Part shown: piece by piece, positions 7,257-15,321 of the stretch
How positions within the stretch are numbered: position 1 is the first letter of the stretch
Layout of the letters: each line of letters begins with the position of its first letter
From: an uncultured Candidatus Pelagibacter sp.
Lineage (GTDB): Bacteria > Pseudomonadota > Alphaproteobacteria > Pelagibacterales > Pelagibacteraceae
Reading direction: 5' to 3'
Assembly (NCBI GenBank): GCA_913030805.1
Contig: CAJWDL010000007.1
Span: 1 to 54,909 of the forward strand
Length of the DNA stretch: 54,909 nt
Made by a program: the position numbers and the translations under genes
Notes under the pieces: model-generated
The model's database searches: none
Told to the model about the DNA's origin: nothing
Seen by the model: the letters and a program-made list of their open reading frames with translations, nothing else

Positions 7257-8029
7257 TTAAAATTCAAGACGTTTCTCATTGAATAAAGACCAGGTTTTTT
7301 GCCCATTAACCATTTTGCTGCAGTTAATGCACCTTCAGAATAAAGGGCCCTGTCAAAGGCTTCATGATCCAAGGTGATAGTTTCTTTTCCGCTTGAAAAT
7401 AAAACTTTATGGTTTCCTACAATTTCACCTTTTCTAATTGAATTAAAATTAATTTTTTTACTGTAAGGAAAAATCTTTTTATTCAAATATTTTTTTCCCA
7501 TTAAATTATAAAAATCCTTATTTTTTCCTGTCGCAATACCTTTTCCAAGCATTAGGGCAGTTCCTGATGGGTGATCTTTTTTGTGTTTATGGTGCACTTC
7601 AAAAACTTTGCTTAAAAAATTATTTCCAAGTGATTTGGATGCTATTTCAGTCAAATACATTAACAAGTTTATTCCTAAACTCATATTGCCAGCTTTAAGT
7701 ATTGGAATCTTTTTTGAATATTTTTTAATTAAATTTTCCTCTTTTTTAGAGAATCCAGTTGTTCCAATAACCACCTTTTTTTTTAATTTTGATGCAATTT
7801 TTAAAACTTCCAATGTACATTTTGGAATTGTAAAATCTATAATTACATTTGCATTTTTAAATGCAGACGCTGAATTTAATTGAGGTCTTAAACCAGATGT
7901 TTTTTTATTGACCAGCCTGTCTTCTGTAACAGAAACTAGTTTAAAATTTCTTGCACCTCTGGAAGATTTTACAAGTTGCTGTCCCATTTTTCCAAAACAT
8001 CCAGTAATGGTTAGTTTAATTTTGTTCAT
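7253..8029 (-). CDS. dapB: 4-hydroxy-tetrahydrodipicolinate reductase
   Basis: 258-residue NAD(P)H-dependent enzyme of the diaminopimelate/lysine pathway. Visible are the Rossmann start ITGCFGKMGQQLV, the cofactor segment VVIGTTGFSKKE, the catalytic segment EVHHKHKKDHPSGTALMLG, and the C-terminal LDHEAFDRALYSEGALTAAKWL. It follows dnaJ with no spacer, as in several streamlined alphaproteobacteria. Its products feed LysA, encoded at 48339-49568, and peptidoglycan synthesis. Confidence 0.95.
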   Translation of the reverse strand: MNKIKLTITGCFGKMGQQLVKSSRGARNFKLVSVTEDRLVNKKTSGLRPQLNSASAFKNANVIIDFTIPKCTLEVLKIASKLKKKVVIGTTGFSKKEENLIKKYSKKIPILKAGNMSLGINLLMYLTEIASKSLGNNFLSKVFEVHHKHKKDHPSGTALMLGKGIATGKNKDFYNLMGKKYLNKKIFPYSKKINFNSIRKGEIVGNHKVLFSSGKETITLDHEAFDRALYSEGALTAAKWLMGKKPGLYSMRNVLNFK

Positions 8030-9172
8030 TTAATTTTTCCAAAAATTCCTAGCTTTTTCAAAGAAATTTTTAATATTAGGCGTTGTTTTATTATTTTCAA
8101 GAGTCCTAAATTTTTCTAAAAGTTCTTTTTGTTCTTTGTTCAAAGAAATTGGTACTTCCGTTGTTACTCTAATATATAAGTCACCATAATCTCCACTTCT
8201 CATTATTGGCATACCTTTGTCTCTCAATCTAAATTGTTTACCTGTCTGAGTTCCTGCAGGAATTTTAACCTTTGCTTTTCCTCCGCCAATAGTCGGAACT
8301 TCTAAAATAGTTCCAAGTGCTGCGTCAGTTATTGATATCGGAAATTCAAAAAAAAGATTTTCCTCCGATCTTTTGAAAATATCATGAGAATTAACATTTA
8401 TAAAAATATATAAGTCTCCGTTAGAACTTCCTTTTACTCCAGCCTCACCTTTGCCAGAAATTCTAATTCTTGTTCCATCATCGACTCCCTTGGGAATGGT
8501 AACTGATAATTTTTTGTAAGTTTGTTTTTTTCCTATGCCCCTGCAATTTTTACATGGATTAGAAATTTCTTCACCTGAGCCTCCACATTGAGGGCAGGTT
8601 TGTTGAACCGTGAAAAAACCTTGATTGGACCTAACCTGACCATGTCCATCACAAGCAGAACATTCACCAGGATTGGATCCTGGCTCGGAACCGTGGCCAT
8701 TACACCTGTCGCATTTCTCAGATGACGAATATTTAATTTCTTGTTTTTTTCCTGAATATGCATCTTCTAAAGATACTGTTAAATCGTATCTTAAGTCCGC
8801 ACCTCTATTTTCAGATTGTCTTTGTCTACCACTCCTTCTGCCTCCACCAAAACCATCGAAAAAATCATCAAAAATATCCGATCCAAAAATGTCGGAAAAT
8901 GCGTTGGTAAAATCAAAGTTTGCAAATCCACCTCTTCCACCCGCTCCATCAAAAGCTGCATGACCAAATTGATCGTAGTTTTGCCTTCGTTCTTTGTTAG
9001 ACAAAACATGATAGGCTTCGCTTGCTTCTTTGAATTTTTCTTCTGAAGTTTTATCACCTTTGTTTTTGTCCGGATGATATTTTAAAGCTAATTTTCTGTA
9101 AGCTTTTTTTATTGCTTCTTGTGGTGTAGATTTACCAACTCCCAAGACCTCATAATAATCTCTTTTTGCCAT
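8030..9172 (-). CDS. dnaJ: Chaperone DnaJ (Hsp40)
   Basis: 380-residue co-chaperone that stimulates the DnaK ATPase and delivers substrates. Domains in order: J domain (about 1-70) with the HPD motif in YHPDKNKGD; a Gly/Phe-rich linker ([11 protein letters not shown] onward); a zinc domain with four CxxCxGxG repeats ([32 protein letters not shown]); and C-terminal substrate-binding domains ([19 protein letters not shown]). It lies 33 nt after dnaK and abuts dapB. Confidence 0.97.
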   Translation of the reverse strand: MAKRDYYEVLGVGKSTPQEAIKKAYRKLALKYHPDKNKGDKTSEEKFKEASEAYHVLSNKERRQNYDQFGHAAFDGAGGRGGFANFDFTNAFSDIFGSDIFDDFFDGFGGGRRSGRQRQSENRGADLRYDLTVSLEDAYSGKKQEIKYSSSEKCDRCNGHGSEPGSNPGECSACDGHGQVRSNQGFFTVQQTCPQCGGSGEEISNPCKNCRGIGKKQTYKKLSVTIPKGVDDGTRIRISGKGEAGVKGSSNGDLYIFINVNSHDIFKRSEENLFFEFPISITDAALGTILEVPTIGGGKAKVKIPAGTQTGKQFRLRDKGMPIMRSGDYGDLYIRVTTEVPISLNKEQKELLEKFRTLENNKTTPNIKNFFEKARNFWKN

Positions 9173-9205
9173 ATAAACTTTTTAGACAATCGTTGTTTGT
9201 AGGCC

Positions 9206-11149
9206 TTAGGCTCTCTTTTCTTTATCTTTATCCTTAGTTTTATCTTCTTTTACTTCTTCAAAATCCGCATCAACAACATTATCATTTTTGTTTTCACTTT
9301 GAGTTTCTTTGTTTGTATCTTTCGCATTTTGAGCATTAGTATTTTGCTGGCTTTTATAAACTGCTTCACCCAACTTCATTGAAGCTTGAACTAATTCTTG
9401 AGTTTTTTTCTTAATTTCTTCTGTATCGGTTCCTTTCAATACATTTCTTAAGTTCGCAGACGCCGTTTCAATCGCCTTTTTTTCGGCATCAGAAATTTTA
9501 CTTCCATGTTCCTTTAAACTTTTTTCTGTTGTATGTAACATTGTATCGGCTTGGTTTCTTGCGTCCACAGATTCTCTTTTTTTCTTATCTGCTTCTTTAT
9601 TAGCTTCAGCTTCTTTAACCATTTTATTAATATCTTCTTCATTTAATCCACCTGAAGCTTGAATTTGAATTTTTTGTTCTTTTCCTGTGCCTTTATCCTT
9701 GGCAGAAACACTAACGATTCCATTAGCGTCAATATCAAAGGTTACTTCAATTTGAGGCACTCCTCTCGGGGCATTTGGAATTCCTACCAACTCAAAATTT
9801 CCTAACAATTTATTATCTGTAGCCATTTCTCTTTCACCCTGCATAACCCTAATTGATACTGCCGGCTGATTATCTTCTGCAGTAGAAAATACCTGACTTT
9901 TTTTTGTTGGAATTGTTGTGTTTTTCTCAATTAATTTTGTTGAAACCCCACCTAAAGTTTCTATACCAAGAGAAAGTGGAGTTACATCTAAAAGAAGAAC
10001 ATCTTTAACATCACCTTGCAAGACACCTGCCTGTATTGCGGCTCCCATTGCAACAACTTCGTCGGGGTTTACGCTCTTGTTTGGCTCTTTGCCAAAAAAG
10101 TTTTTAACTTCCTCCGTAACTTTTGGCATTCTTGTCATTCCGCCAACTAATACTACTTCGTTAATTTCTGCCGCACTTAATCCGGCATCTTTCAAAGCAG
10201 TTTTACATGGGGGCAGCGTTCTTTTTATCAAATTTTCTACAAGCGCTTCTAATTTTGCTCTTGTAAATTTAAAGTTAATATGTTTTGGTCCGGTTTTGTC
10301 CGCCGTGATAAAAGGAAGATTAACTTCCGTTTGTGTTGCAGACGAAAGTTCTATTTTTGCTTTTTCTGCAGCTTCCTTTAAACGTTGCAAGGCCAATTTA
10401 TCAGTCCTTAAATCAATTCCGTTTTCTTTCTTAAATTCATTTAGCAAGTAGTCTACGATAGTATTGTCAAAATCTTCACCACCTAAAAAAGTGTCTCCAT
10501 TAGTTGATTTTACTTCAAAGACTCCATCACCTATTTCCAAAATAGAAACATCGAATGTTCCACCTCCCAAGTCATAGACAGCAATTTTTTTACCACCTTT
10601 TTTATCCAAACCATATGCAAGAGAAGCTGCTGTCGGTTCGTTAATGATTCTTAAAACTTCAAGACCTGCAATTTTTCCTGCATCTTTCGTCGCTTGTCTT
10701 TGGGAGTCATTAAAATATGCAGGAACAGTTATGACGGCTTTTGTAACCTCTTGACCAAGATATTTTTCAGCTGTCTCTTTCATCTTTTGTAAAATAAAAG
10801 CAGATATTTGTGAAGGGGAATATTTTTCTCCTCTTGATTCTATCCAGGCATCATTATTATCAGCTTTAATAATTTTAAATGGAGCCGTTTGAATATCTTT
10901 TTTTACATTGGGATCATCAAAATTTCTGCCCATTAATCTCTTAACCGCGAAAATAGTATTTTCCGGATTTGTAACGGCCTGTCTTTTTGCAGGTTGACCA
11001 ACTAATTTTTCTTTATTTTCACCAAATGCTACTATCGAAGGTGTTGTTCTAGTTCCTTCAGCATTTTCCAAAACCTTAGCCTGCGTTCCTTCCATAATGG
11101 CAACACAAGAATTAGTGGTTCCTAAATCTATTCCTATAACTCTGCTCAT
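9206..11149 (-). CDS. dnaK: Chaperone DnaK (Hsp70)
   Basis: 647-residue Hsp70. The ATPase domain opens with [15 protein letters not shown] and includes [37 protein letters not shown] and [13 protein letters not shown]. The substrate-binding domain follows [18 protein letters not shown], then a helical lid and a charged C-terminal tail rich in Asp, Glu and Lys. The Shine-Dalgarno AAAAGGAT (11158-11165 on the other strand) is good. A strongly matching alphaproteobacterial RpoH promoter lies in the 57-nt gap after grpE, so dnaK can be induced independently of grpE. Confidence 0.98.
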   Translation of the reverse strand: MSRVIGIDLGTTNSCVAIMEGTQAKVLENAEGTRTTPSIVAFGENKEKLVGQPAKRQAVTNPENTIFAVKRLMGRNFDDPNVKKDIQTAPFKIIKADNNDAWIESRGEKYSPSQISAFILQKMKETAEKYLGQEVTKAVITVPAYFNDSQRQATKDAGKIAGLEVLRIINEPTAASLAYGLDKKGGKKIAVYDLGGGTFDVSILEIGDGVFEVKSTNGDTFLGGEDFDNTIVDYLLNEFKKENGIDLRTDKLALQRLKEAAEKAKIELSSATQTEVNLPFITADKTGPKHINFKFTRAKLEALVENLIKRTLPPCKTALKDAGLSAAEINEVVLVGGMTRMPKVTEEVKNFFGKEPNKSVNPDEVVAMGAAIQAGVLQGDVKDVLLLDVTPLSLGIETLGGVSTKLIEKNTTIPTKKSQVFSTAEDNQPAVSIRVMQGEREMATDNKLLGNFELVGIPNAPRGVPQIEVTFDIDANGIVSVSAKDKGTGKEQKIQIQASGGLNEEDINKMVKEAEANKEADKKKRESVDARNQADTMLHTTEKSLKEHGSKISDAEKKAIETASANLRNVLKGTDTEEIKKKTQELVQASMKLGEAVYKSQQNTNAQNAKDTNKETQSENKNDNVVDADFEEVKEDKTKDKDKEKRA

Positions 11150-11167
11150 AATTATTTATCCTTTTGC

Positions 11168-11198
11168 CCTATATAGGTGTTATTTTTAACACTACAAG
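11168..11198 (-). promoter_or_regulatory. Heat-shock (RpoH/sigma32) promoter of dnaK
   Basis: On the minus strand the gap between grpE and dnaK contains CTTG (11198-11195), a 17-nt spacer, then CCTATATAGG (11177-11168). The alphaproteobacterial RpoH consensus is CTTG-N17/18-CYTATNTNNG; every fixed position matches. The expected start near 11164 would give a short leader carrying the Shine-Dalgarno AAGGAT before the dnaK ATG at 11149. The spacer contains an inverted repeat GTGTTA-TTTT-TAACAC (11177-11192), and the -10 element is itself a 10-bp palindrome, so a repressor-type overlap cannot be excluded. Confidence 0.75.
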
Positions 11199-11206
11199 TT
11201 CGACAA

Positions 11207-11845
11207 TTATTTTTTGCTGTCATGATTATCCTTGTTTTCTTGATCTTTTTTAACATCTTCATTTTTAAATCTTGTAACGCCCACAAGAGAAGGTCTTAAA
11301 AGTCTATCTTTCATTGTGTATCCTTTTTGAATTTCTTGAACAACAGTTCCGGACTCTTTTGAAGTATCATCAATTTCAAGCATTGCCTGGTGAAAATTTG
11401 GATCAAATTTATTATTTTTGCAAATAATTTGTTTAATATTATTTCTTTTAAAAATAGAAATTAAATCTTTTTCTAATATTTCAAAGGATTCTAATATTTT
11501 TGAAAAGTCTTTATTTTCTTTAAATTTTTTATTATTTGCAAAAGTTGTTCTTGCTCTTTCTAAATTATCGATTAATGCAAGCGACTCCTTTGCAAATGCA
11601 AATCCTCCAAATTCAAAAGCTTCTTCTCTTTCTTTTTCGAATCTTCTTCTCTGATTTTCCATTTCGGCTAGTGTTCTGAGGACCTTTTCTTCTAGCTCCT
11701 TTACTTTTTTGCCACTCGACTCTTCTTTATTTTTTTCATCTTGAATTTTATCTTTTTCAATAACGACATCAGCATCTTTTTCACTTTGAGGATTCTTGCT
11801 TTGATCTTGCTTTAAATCTGATTCGTTTTTTTCTTCTACTTTCAT
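11207..11845 (-). CDS. grpE: Nucleotide exchange factor GrpE
   Basis: 212-residue DnaK cofactor that releases ADP. The first 60 or so residues are a charged Lys/Glu/Asp-rich coil; then come the long helix LAEMENQRRRFEKEREEAFEFGG, the four-helix region with LALIDNLERA, and the C-terminal beta domain with FDPNFHQAMLEIDD and VVQEIQKGYTMKDRLLRPSLVGV. It is the first gene of the grpE-dnaK-dnaJ cluster. No Shine-Dalgarno is visible before the ATG at 11845. Confidence 0.95.
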   Translation of the reverse strand: MKVEEKNESDLKQDQSKNPQSEKDADVVIEKDKIQDEKNKEESSGKKVKELEEKVLRTLAEMENQRRRFEKEREEAFEFGGFAFAKESLALIDNLERARTTFANNKKFKENKDFSKILESFEILEKDLISIFKRNNIKQIICKNNKFDPNFHQAMLEIDDTSKESGTVVQEIQKGYTMKDRLLRPSLVGVTRFKNEDVKKDQENKDNHDSKK

Positions 11846-11853
11846 ATATATGC

Positions 11854-11882
11854 TATATGGTTAAATAATTTTAAAATTCCAG
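11854..11882 (-). promoter_or_regulatory. Candidate grpE promoter giving a near-leaderless transcript
   Basis: The minus strand upstream of grpE reads CTGGAA (11882-11877), 16 nt, then CCATATA (11860-11854). This resembles the enterobacterial sigma32 pattern CTTGAA/CCATNT with one -35 mismatch, but not the alphaproteobacterial consensus that fits dnaK. A start about seven bases downstream would fall within a few bases of the grpE ATG at 11845. That would agree with the absence of a Shine-Dalgarno. Weak evidence from one site. Confidence 0.35.
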
Positions 11883-11888
11883 TGTTTC

Positions 11889-12497
11889 ATGAAAAAAATT
11901 GATAAAATAATTGTGGGCACACATAATAATGGAAAATTTAAGGAAATTTGTGATTTATTGTCTGTAAATATTACCAAAATATCTCCAAAAGATTTAAATT
12001 TGCCCAGCCCCAATGAAATAGGAAGTACTTTTAAAGAAAACTCAAAAATTAAAGCAGAGTATTTTGCAAAAAAAGCAAATTTAATTGCAATTTCAGACGA
12101 TTCTGGCCTGATGATAGATCTGTTATCTGGTGCGCCAGGAATTTATTCTTCGAGATGGGCAGGCCCCACAAACGATTTTAACGTTGCTATCGAAAAGGTT
12201 TATAATGAATTGAAAAAGGTTGAATTTGAGCGAAATAAAAGAAAAGAAATAGTTGCAAAATTTATTTCCTGTTTAACTGTTTGTTGGCCTAATGGAAAAT
12301 TTATTTCAAGTACTGGAATAGTTGAAGGCAGAATATCTGAAACAAAAAAAGGAACCAATGGATTTGGTTATGATCCTATATTTATTCCTCATGGGTATCA
12401 CAAAACATTTGGAGAATTAAAATTACAAGAAAAACTTAAAATAGATCATAGGTCAAAGGCTTTTTTAAAAATTTCAAATTTATTTATTGATTTTTAA
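11889..12497 (+). CDS. rdgB: RdgB/HAM1 non-canonical purine NTP pyrophosphatase
   Basis: 202-residue enzyme that hydrolyses dITP, ITP and XTP to the monophosphate, keeping deaminated purines out of DNA and RNA. Family motifs: GTHNNGKFKEI at the N-terminus, KAEYFAKKANLIAISDDSGL with the metal-binding acidic residues, GAPGIYSSRWAG, and GTNGFGYDPIFIPHGYHKTFGEL. Divergent from grpE with a 43-bp gap. The 3' end overlaps the convergent PBP-activator gene by 18 nt. Confidence 0.95.
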   Translation: MKKIDKIIVGTHNNGKFKEICDLLSVNITKISPKDLNLPSPNEIGSTFKENSKIKAEYFAKKANLIAISDDSGLMIDLLSGAPGIYSSRWAGPTNDFNVAIEKVYNELKKVEFERNKRKEIVAKFISCLTVCWPNGKFISSTGIVEGRISETKKGTNGFGYDPIFIPHGYHKTFGELKLQEKLKIDHRSKAFLKISNLFIDF

Positions 12498-13835
12498 AAA
12501 TTTGCCATCAAACACTTGATAGATATCTAGTTTATGAGTAACTATTTTGTCTTCAAATGAAAATTTACCGATTTCTCCAATGTAAGATTTTTTATTAAAA
12601 ATATTTTTTTTCAAATCATTTCCTTGAACTTTGTTTATGTAATAAATTAAACCTAATATATCATATGATAAAATCGAAATTTGTGATGGATATTTATTGT
12701 AATTTTTAAAGTAAGTTTCTTTAAATTTAGAATAATTAGTCAAATTAATAGATGGAAAATAAATTTGATTTGTCGAGTTTTCTTTAAGTATAGTTTCATC
12801 AAACCATTGATTTAATGTAATAAATTTAATATCTTGAGCTGTTACGTCAGAAAATGAAAAAGAGTTGGTCATACTTTTTAAATTTTCACCAAAATTTGCA
12901 ATTATCACAGAATCAAAGTCAACTTCTCCAAGGGTGTATTTTTTTTTTAGATTTTTTAATTCTTCCTTATTTATTCGATTATCTAATGAAATAGCGTATT
13001 TTTTTTTTAGATTTTCTAGCTCTTCTCTATTTATTTGTGCATCTAAAAGGGTGTATTTTTTTTTTAGATTTTTTAATTCTTTCTCACTTGATACTACAGA
13101 ATTCAAATCAACTTCTCCAAGGGTGTATTTTTTTTTTAGATTTTTTAATTCTTCTTCTTTTTCTAAAATTTCTATTCTCTTTTCTACAAACTCTATTATC
13201 TTTTCTAATTTTTTCTTTCTTTCGTCATAAGCTGTAATCTGTTTAATTTGAGATGTTAATTTATCTGGTTTAACATCATAGGAGTAAATATTCATAAATT
13301 CATATTTTGATTTAACTAAGGCATTTCTTAATTCATCTTCAAAATTTGACTTAGGCACAAGGACTATTGTTTTATTTAAATTTTCTTTTTTAATAAAATC
13401 AACAATTGCATTAATTTGAGAATTTGCATTTATACCTATTGTAATTACGTTTCTTGGAATTGTTGTGGTTTTATTACTCAAAGATAAAAAAGTTAGATTT
13501 TGAACTTCTCCGAGATAAATCAAATTTTGATGAAAAATTGGACCAATCACCATTTGAATTCCTTCCTTTTCCAATTTTCTAGCAGCAAACAGAGTTTTTT
13601 CTGGATTTGAATAGTTATCTTTTGGAAAAATTTCTATTTGATCGTTATTTATTTTAGATAAAGCAAGTCTTATAGAATTGAGAACTGATTTTCCAATTTC
13701 TTGGTGTCTTCCTGAAAGTGGGACGATTAGCCCAACTTTCAAAATACCTTCGTCTGATTTTGCCTCCTTTGCAAGACAATAGAAATTGGATAAACTTAGG
13801 TAAATTATTGAAGCAAGAAGTAAAATAAATTTCAT
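12480..13835 (-). CDS. PBP activator-like periplasmic protein (LpoA/type I periplasmic-binding fold) with internal repeats
   Basis: 451 residues. A signal peptide (MKFILLLASIIYLSLSNFYCLA) is followed by a two-lobed periplasmic-binding fold: LKVGLIVPLSGRHQEIGKSVLNSIRLAL, GIQMVIGPIF and later YPSQISILSYDILGLIYYI. Alphaproteobacteria have such proteins, annotated as penicillin-binding protein activators, divergent from rsmI, exactly as here (29-nt gap). The unusual part is residues about 215-310, where a Lys/Glu-rich block carries four copies of the motif LKNLKKKY (one variant LENLKKKYAI) in a predicted coiled-coil insertion between the lobes. No lipobox is seen, so it is probably soluble periplasmic. 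Function is inferred from fold and neighbourhood. Confidence 0.75.
   Translation of the reverse strand: MKFILLLASIIYLSLSNFYCLAKEAKSDEGILKVGLIVPLSGRHQEIGKSVLNSIRLALSKINNDQIEIFPKDNYSNPEKTLFAARKLEKEGIQMVIGPIFHQNLIYLGEVQNLTFLSLSNKTTTIPRNVITIGINANSQINAIVDFIKKENLNKTIVLVPKSNFEDELRNALVKSKYEFMNIYSYDVKPDKLTSQIKQITAYDERKKKLEKIIEFVEKRIEILEKEEELKNLKKKYTLGEVDLNSVVSSEKELKNLKKKYTLLDAQINREELENLKKKYAISLDNRINKEELKNLKKKYTLGEVDFDSVIIANFGENLKSMTNSFSFSDVTAQDIKFITLNQWFDETILKENSTNQIYFPSINLTNYSKFKETYFKNYNKYPSQISILSYDILGLIYYINKVQGNDLKKNIFNKKSYIGEIGKFSFEDKIVTHKLDIYQVFDGKFLKINK
12915..13165 (-). repeat. Four-copy in-frame repeat array inside the PBP activator gene
   Basis: Four copies of a segment whose plus strand contains GTATTTTTTTTTTAGATTTT, the GTA starting at 12936, 12996, 13053 and 13125. 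Spacings are 60, 57 and 72 nt, all multiples of three. Copies 1 and 4 share a longer flank (CTTCTCCAAGGGT). On the coding strand each unit encodes LKKKY (Tyr at residues 300, 280, 261 and 237) and contains a run of ten A. The repeats are imperfect between cores, so the array looks like an old expansion with a recently homogenised core. Confidence 0.9.
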
Positions 13836-13864
13836 AAGACTTTAAACTATTATATTAATCTAAA

Positions 13865-14734
13865 ATGCAGTTTTCATCTAAAAAAAATATAGATAAAAAA
13901 CAGAAAATTGAACAAGGGCTTTATGTTGTATCGAGCCCTATAGGTAATTTACAGGACATAACTTTAAGGGCAATTTATATTTTAAAAAATTCGGAATTAA
14001 TTTTATGTGAAGATACTAGAACTTCTATAAAATTACTAAAAAAATTTAATATCAACACAAAAATGATATCATATCACAAATTTAACGAAAAAAAGCGTTC
14101 AGGGAAAATAATTCAACTGATAAAAAATAATAAAATTGTGTCTTTGATATCAGATGCTGGTACTCCTGTAATTTCTGATCCAGGTATGATTTTGATAAAT
14201 GAGTGTATTAAAAATAATATTGTACTCCATCCTATACCAGGACCATCGGCAGTAACTTCAGCCCTAAGTATTAGCGGATTTAATGAAAAATTTCTATTTT
14301 ATGGATTTTTGCCAAATTCAGAGAGCCAAATAAAAAATGAAATTAAAAATTTATGTGATTTTCCTTATTCAATTATTTTTTTCGTTTCTTCCAATAAAAT
14401 AAACAAAGTAATCAAAATTTTTAAAATGTTTTTTTCTGAAAGAAAAATCATGATAGCAAAAGAAATGACTAAAATTTATGAAAGCTTTATTAGAAATGAT
14501 GTAAATTCATTAGATGTATCAAAATATAATCTCAAAGGAGAATTAACTGTAGTGATTTCTAATAAATTAAATGTAAAAAAAAAGAGTTTAAATCAATTAG
14601 CCGAATCGGTTAAAAACGAAATAAAACTTATGCTTAAAAAATATAGCAATAAAGATGTGTCAAATTTCATATCCAAAAGAGAAAAAATTTCCAAAAAAAT
14701 AATTTACGATTATTGTATAAGTTTAAAAAAATGA
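13865..14734 (+). CDS. rsmI: 16S rRNA (cytidine1402-2'-O)-methyltransferase
   Basis: 289-residue SAM-dependent methyltransferase of the tetrapyrrole-methylase fold that modifies C1402 in the ribosomal P site. Motifs: GLYVVSSPIGNLQDITLRAI, LILCEDTRTS, ISDAGTPVISDPG and HPIPGPSAVTSALSISGF. Divergent from the PBP-activator gene. The stop overlaps the start of the BON lipoprotein gene as ATGA. The usual downstream yraN is absent here. Confidence 0.95.
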   Translation: MQFSSKKNIDKKQKIEQGLYVVSSPIGNLQDITLRAIYILKNSELILCEDTRTSIKLLKKFNINTKMISYHKFNEKKRSGKIIQLIKNNKIVSLISDAGTPVISDPGMILINECIKNNIVLHPIPGPSAVTSALSISGFNEKFLFYGFLPNSESQIKNEIKNLCDFPYSIIFFVSSNKINKVIKIFKMFFSERKIMIAKEMTKIYESFIRNDVNSLDVSKYNLKGELTVVISNKLNVKKKSLNQLAESVKNEIKLMLKKYSNKDVSNFISKREKISKKIIYDYCISLKK

Positions 14735-15321
14735 AAAAAGTTACTTTATTAATAATTTTACTATTAATTTTTTCCGGTTGCGCAGGAGAGGGATCGAGAG
14801 GATTTTTCGGTCGAGGAGTTAATATTGCGATGGATCCAAGAACACTTGGAACACAAATAGACGATTCTATCATGCAACAAAATTTATTGGCTAGGTTGGT
14901 GTTAACTAATAAAAAGCATTTTCTTAAAATAAGCGTTAAGGTTTTGGACGGGAGAATTTTTTTGACAGGTAAGGTGGATGAACCTGAAGAAAAACTTCAA
15001 ATTACAAAGTTAGCGTGGGAAACCAAAGGAGCAAGATCAGTTAAAAATGATATAAAAATAAAAGAAGAATTCAATTTTAAAGTTTCAGCAAAAGATGTAT
15101 TGATAACTTCCCAATTAAGAGTTGCAATGATTCTTGATAAAGAGATAAAAAATTCAAATTATAAAATCGATACATATAAAAAAAAAATTTATATATATGG
15201 AATAGCTTATAATGAAAAAGAAAGAAGGAAAGTAATTAATGAGGCAAAGGAAGTTTTGGATGTAGAGGGTGTCATAGCAAGTATTTTGCTTGTTGAAGAT
15301 TTAAGCAGGCAAAGTAACTAA
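14731..15321 (+). CDS. BON-domain lipoprotein
   Basis: 196 residues from the ATG at 14731, which overlaps the rsmI stop in ATGA. A signal peptide ends in lipobox FSGC with Cys17. Two BON domains follow (roughly residues 45-110 and 115-190), with ISVKVLDGRIFLTGKVDEPEEKLQITKLAWE and KIDTYKKKIYIYGIAYNEKERRKVINEA. BON proteins such as OsmY and DolP bind phospholipid or maintain outer-membrane integrity; DolP is likewise encoded near rsmI. Outer-membrane location is inferred from the lipobox. The 3' end overlaps the convergent malic enzyme gene by 4 nt. Confidence 0.88.
   Translation: MKKVTLLIILLLIFSGCAGEGSRGFFGRGVNIAMDPRTLGTQIDDSIMQQNLLARLVLTNKKHFLKISVKVLDGRIFLTGKVDEPEEKLQITKLAWETKGARSVKNDIKIKEEFNFKVSAKDVLITSQLRVAMILDKEIKNSNYKIDTYKKKIYIYGIAYNEKERRKVINEAKEVLDVEGVIASILLVEDLSRQSN

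Noticed and set aside
8533-9057. Several ORFs of 60-100 codons within dnaJ on both strands.
   Set aside because: They are shadows of dnaJ, with no start context, family motif or plausible composition.
12865-13237. Plus-strand ORFs rich in Phe/Leu over the repeat array, and a CRISPR-like repeat spacing.
   Set aside because: They are antisense readings of the Lys-rich repeats in the PBP activator; the repeats vary in spacing, encode protein in frame and lack unique spacers.
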